64,000 nt of DNA from contig JAHEAD010000003.1 of assembly GCA_019721075.1 (NCBI GenBank), forward strand, positions 62,001 through 126,000, written 5' to 3'. A program made the position numbers and the translations under genes. Under the pieces are notes generated by a model. It had not been told where the DNA came from. It saw nothing but the letters and a program-made list of their open reading frames with translations, and searched no databases. Origin of the DNA: Candidatus Sysuiplasma jiujiangense. Lineage in GTDB: Archaea > Thermoplasmatota > Thermoplasmata > Sysuiplasmatales > Sysuiplasmataceae. This document shows positions 63,184 to 64,000 of this stretch, piece after piece. Every line of letters begins with the position of its first letter. The stretch's first letter is position 1.

Positions 63184-64000
63184 CTATCGCCTTACGAAGG
63201 GCGGCTTTACTATTTCCGCAGGTATGCTTTTCCCCCTGGTATCGATTGAAACAGCTGTTCCGACAGGCGGCGGGGGTTTCGCATAGCCCATGGCGACCGG
63301 AGCTGAGAGTACAGGCGAAAAACCTCCGCTTGTTATCTGACCGGAGCCGCCTTCGAATGTGAACCTGTCCCCATGCCGTGGAATCGATTTGCCTCTGACG
63401 AGAAGGCAGGTCAGACGGCTGTAACCGCCCGCATTCTTCTGCTCCAGGAGAGCTTCCCTGCCTATGAAATCATGATCCCACTTGACGACCCAGCTGTATC
63501 CGGTCTCAAGCGTAGTCTGGGAGCCGTCAAAATCCGTTCCGGAGAGCAGATATCCCTTCTCAAGTCTGAGCGAGTCCCTGGCACCAAGACCTGCAGGACG
63601 CATCCCGGTTGCCGCACCCTGGGCAAGTATACCGTTCCAGAGTTTCGGTCCATCGCGGTCTGAAGTGAACAATTCAAAACCGTCTTCGCCGGTGTAGCCG
63701 GTCCTTGACACATAAAATCCGGACGAACCGACTGCTTTCTCGAAGCCGCCTGTCCAGTTGTCCGAAAAGGCGCCATGAAAAGAGGGAAGGGAACGGGCGG
63801 AGGGCATGAACCTGGACACAGATTCGACTGCGCGCGGTCCCTGAACGGCAATGCAGCATACACTGCTGCTCAGATTCAACACATCGCAGTCCGCATTCCT
63901 GGATACCCAGCTGAAGACTTCGTCTGTTTTCGAGGCATTGGGAACGATGAGGAATTCCTCTTCGCCCGTACGGGTTGCGATCGTATCATCGATTATCCTG
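63184..64000 (-). CDS. gcvT: Aminomethyltransferase GcvT (glycine cleavage T protein), N-terminus outside the window
   Basis: The open frame covers the C-terminal 271 residues of a GcvT-type protein and continues past the window edge, where the true start lies. The edge encodes RIIDDTIATRTGEEEFLIVP, matching the family's early VIDDT(I)V and E-x-E-F-L-(I/L)V strands. It then has SRTGYTGEDGFELF (the tetrahydrofolate-site signature), MRPAGLGARDSLRLEKGYLL, and a C-terminal barrel ending VAMGYAKPPPPVGTAVSI. It transfers a methylene group from the H protein lipoyl arm to tetrahydrofolate. Other glycine-cleavage genes are not in the window. Confidence 0.92.
   Translation of the reverse strand, partial: RIIDDTIATRTGEEEFLIVPNASKTDEVFSWVSRNADCDVLNLSSSVCCIAVQGPRAVESVSRFMPSARSLPSFHGAFSDNWTGGFEKAVGSSGFYVSRTGYTGEDGFELFTSDRDGPKLWNGILAQGAATGMRPAGLGARDSLRLEKGYLLSGTDFDGSQTTLETGYSWVVKWDHDFIGREALLEQKNAGGYSRLTCLLVRGKSIPRHGDRFTFEGGSGQITSGGFSPVLSAPVAMGYAKPPPPVGTAVSIDTRGKSIPAEIVKPPFVRR

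Overview
This window comes from an archaeon, most probably an uncultured member of the Thermoplasmatota. Archaeal markers include TFB, ribosomal protein L10e, archaeal-type ThrRS and AsnRS, type II GAPDH, Cdc48/VAT, a glycine-rich OB-fold SSB, 2'-5' RNA ligase ThpR, a tRNA-Phe with an anticodon-loop intron, and TATA boxes 25-60 bp ahead of many genes. A bacterial-type gyrB-gyrA operon is typical of Thermoplasmata and related euryarchaea. A sedolisin (S53) surface protease and large Ser/Thr/Asn-rich surface proteins suggest, without proving, an acidic habitat. Both leaderless-style starts and Shine-Dalgarno starts occur, and GTG/TTG starts are common.

Layout. 1-2140: UspA tail, zinc alcohol dehydrogenase, double-GNAT protein. 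2321-6895: gyrB-gyrA. 6978-14688: a RecA/KaiC-like ATPase, a coiled-coil protein with two zinc ribbons, and a giant secreted/membrane protein whose cytoplasmic tail carries the same kind of zinc ribbons. 14722-15489: SDR. 15662-22041: pilus/secretion operon (pilin-like protein, ATPase, two TadC-like membrane proteins, second ATPase). 22144-25561: ABM-domain protein, a gene-poor stretch with a transposase relic, and a second pilin-like surface protein. 25808-30260: phosphate uptake (DUF47-PiT), Cys-rich HTH regulator, M20 amidohydrolase, GNAT. 30279-33884: tRNA-Phe, SSB, unknown protein, and a zinc ribbon-coiled coil-RecA-like protein. 34269-37150: UDP-sulfoquinovose synthase-like enzyme, GmhA-like isomerase, small unknowns. 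37669-46889: Cdc48, C39-like protein, PRC-barrel protein, phosphoribosyltransferase, gap-pgk, L10e, P-loop kinase, FtsZ. 47128-51444: sedolisin. 51715-57565: ThiI PP-loop protein, FabG-like SDR, thrS, tfb, thpR, unknown. 58015-64000: GT4-VTT-GT4 operon, membrane FKBP, asnS, partial gcvT.

How the parts may fit. Three points stand out. (1) The adjacent ATPase and coiled-coil/zinc-ribbon genes (6978-8815) match, as separate polypeptides, the architecture fused in one protein at 32238-33884. A giant membrane protein with similar zinc ribbons follows directly, so a membrane-linked ATPase complex is a reasonable hypothesis. (2) The pilus operon has two different secretion-type ATPases flanking two membrane platform proteins, and two pilin-like proteins lie nearby. 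This is a candidate two-motor archaeal pilus. (3) The sulfoquinovose-synthase-like enzyme, GmhA-like isomerase and GT4-VTT-GT4 operon suggest cell-surface glycan or glycolipid synthesis. No CRISPR array, rRNA or intact insertion sequence was seen.
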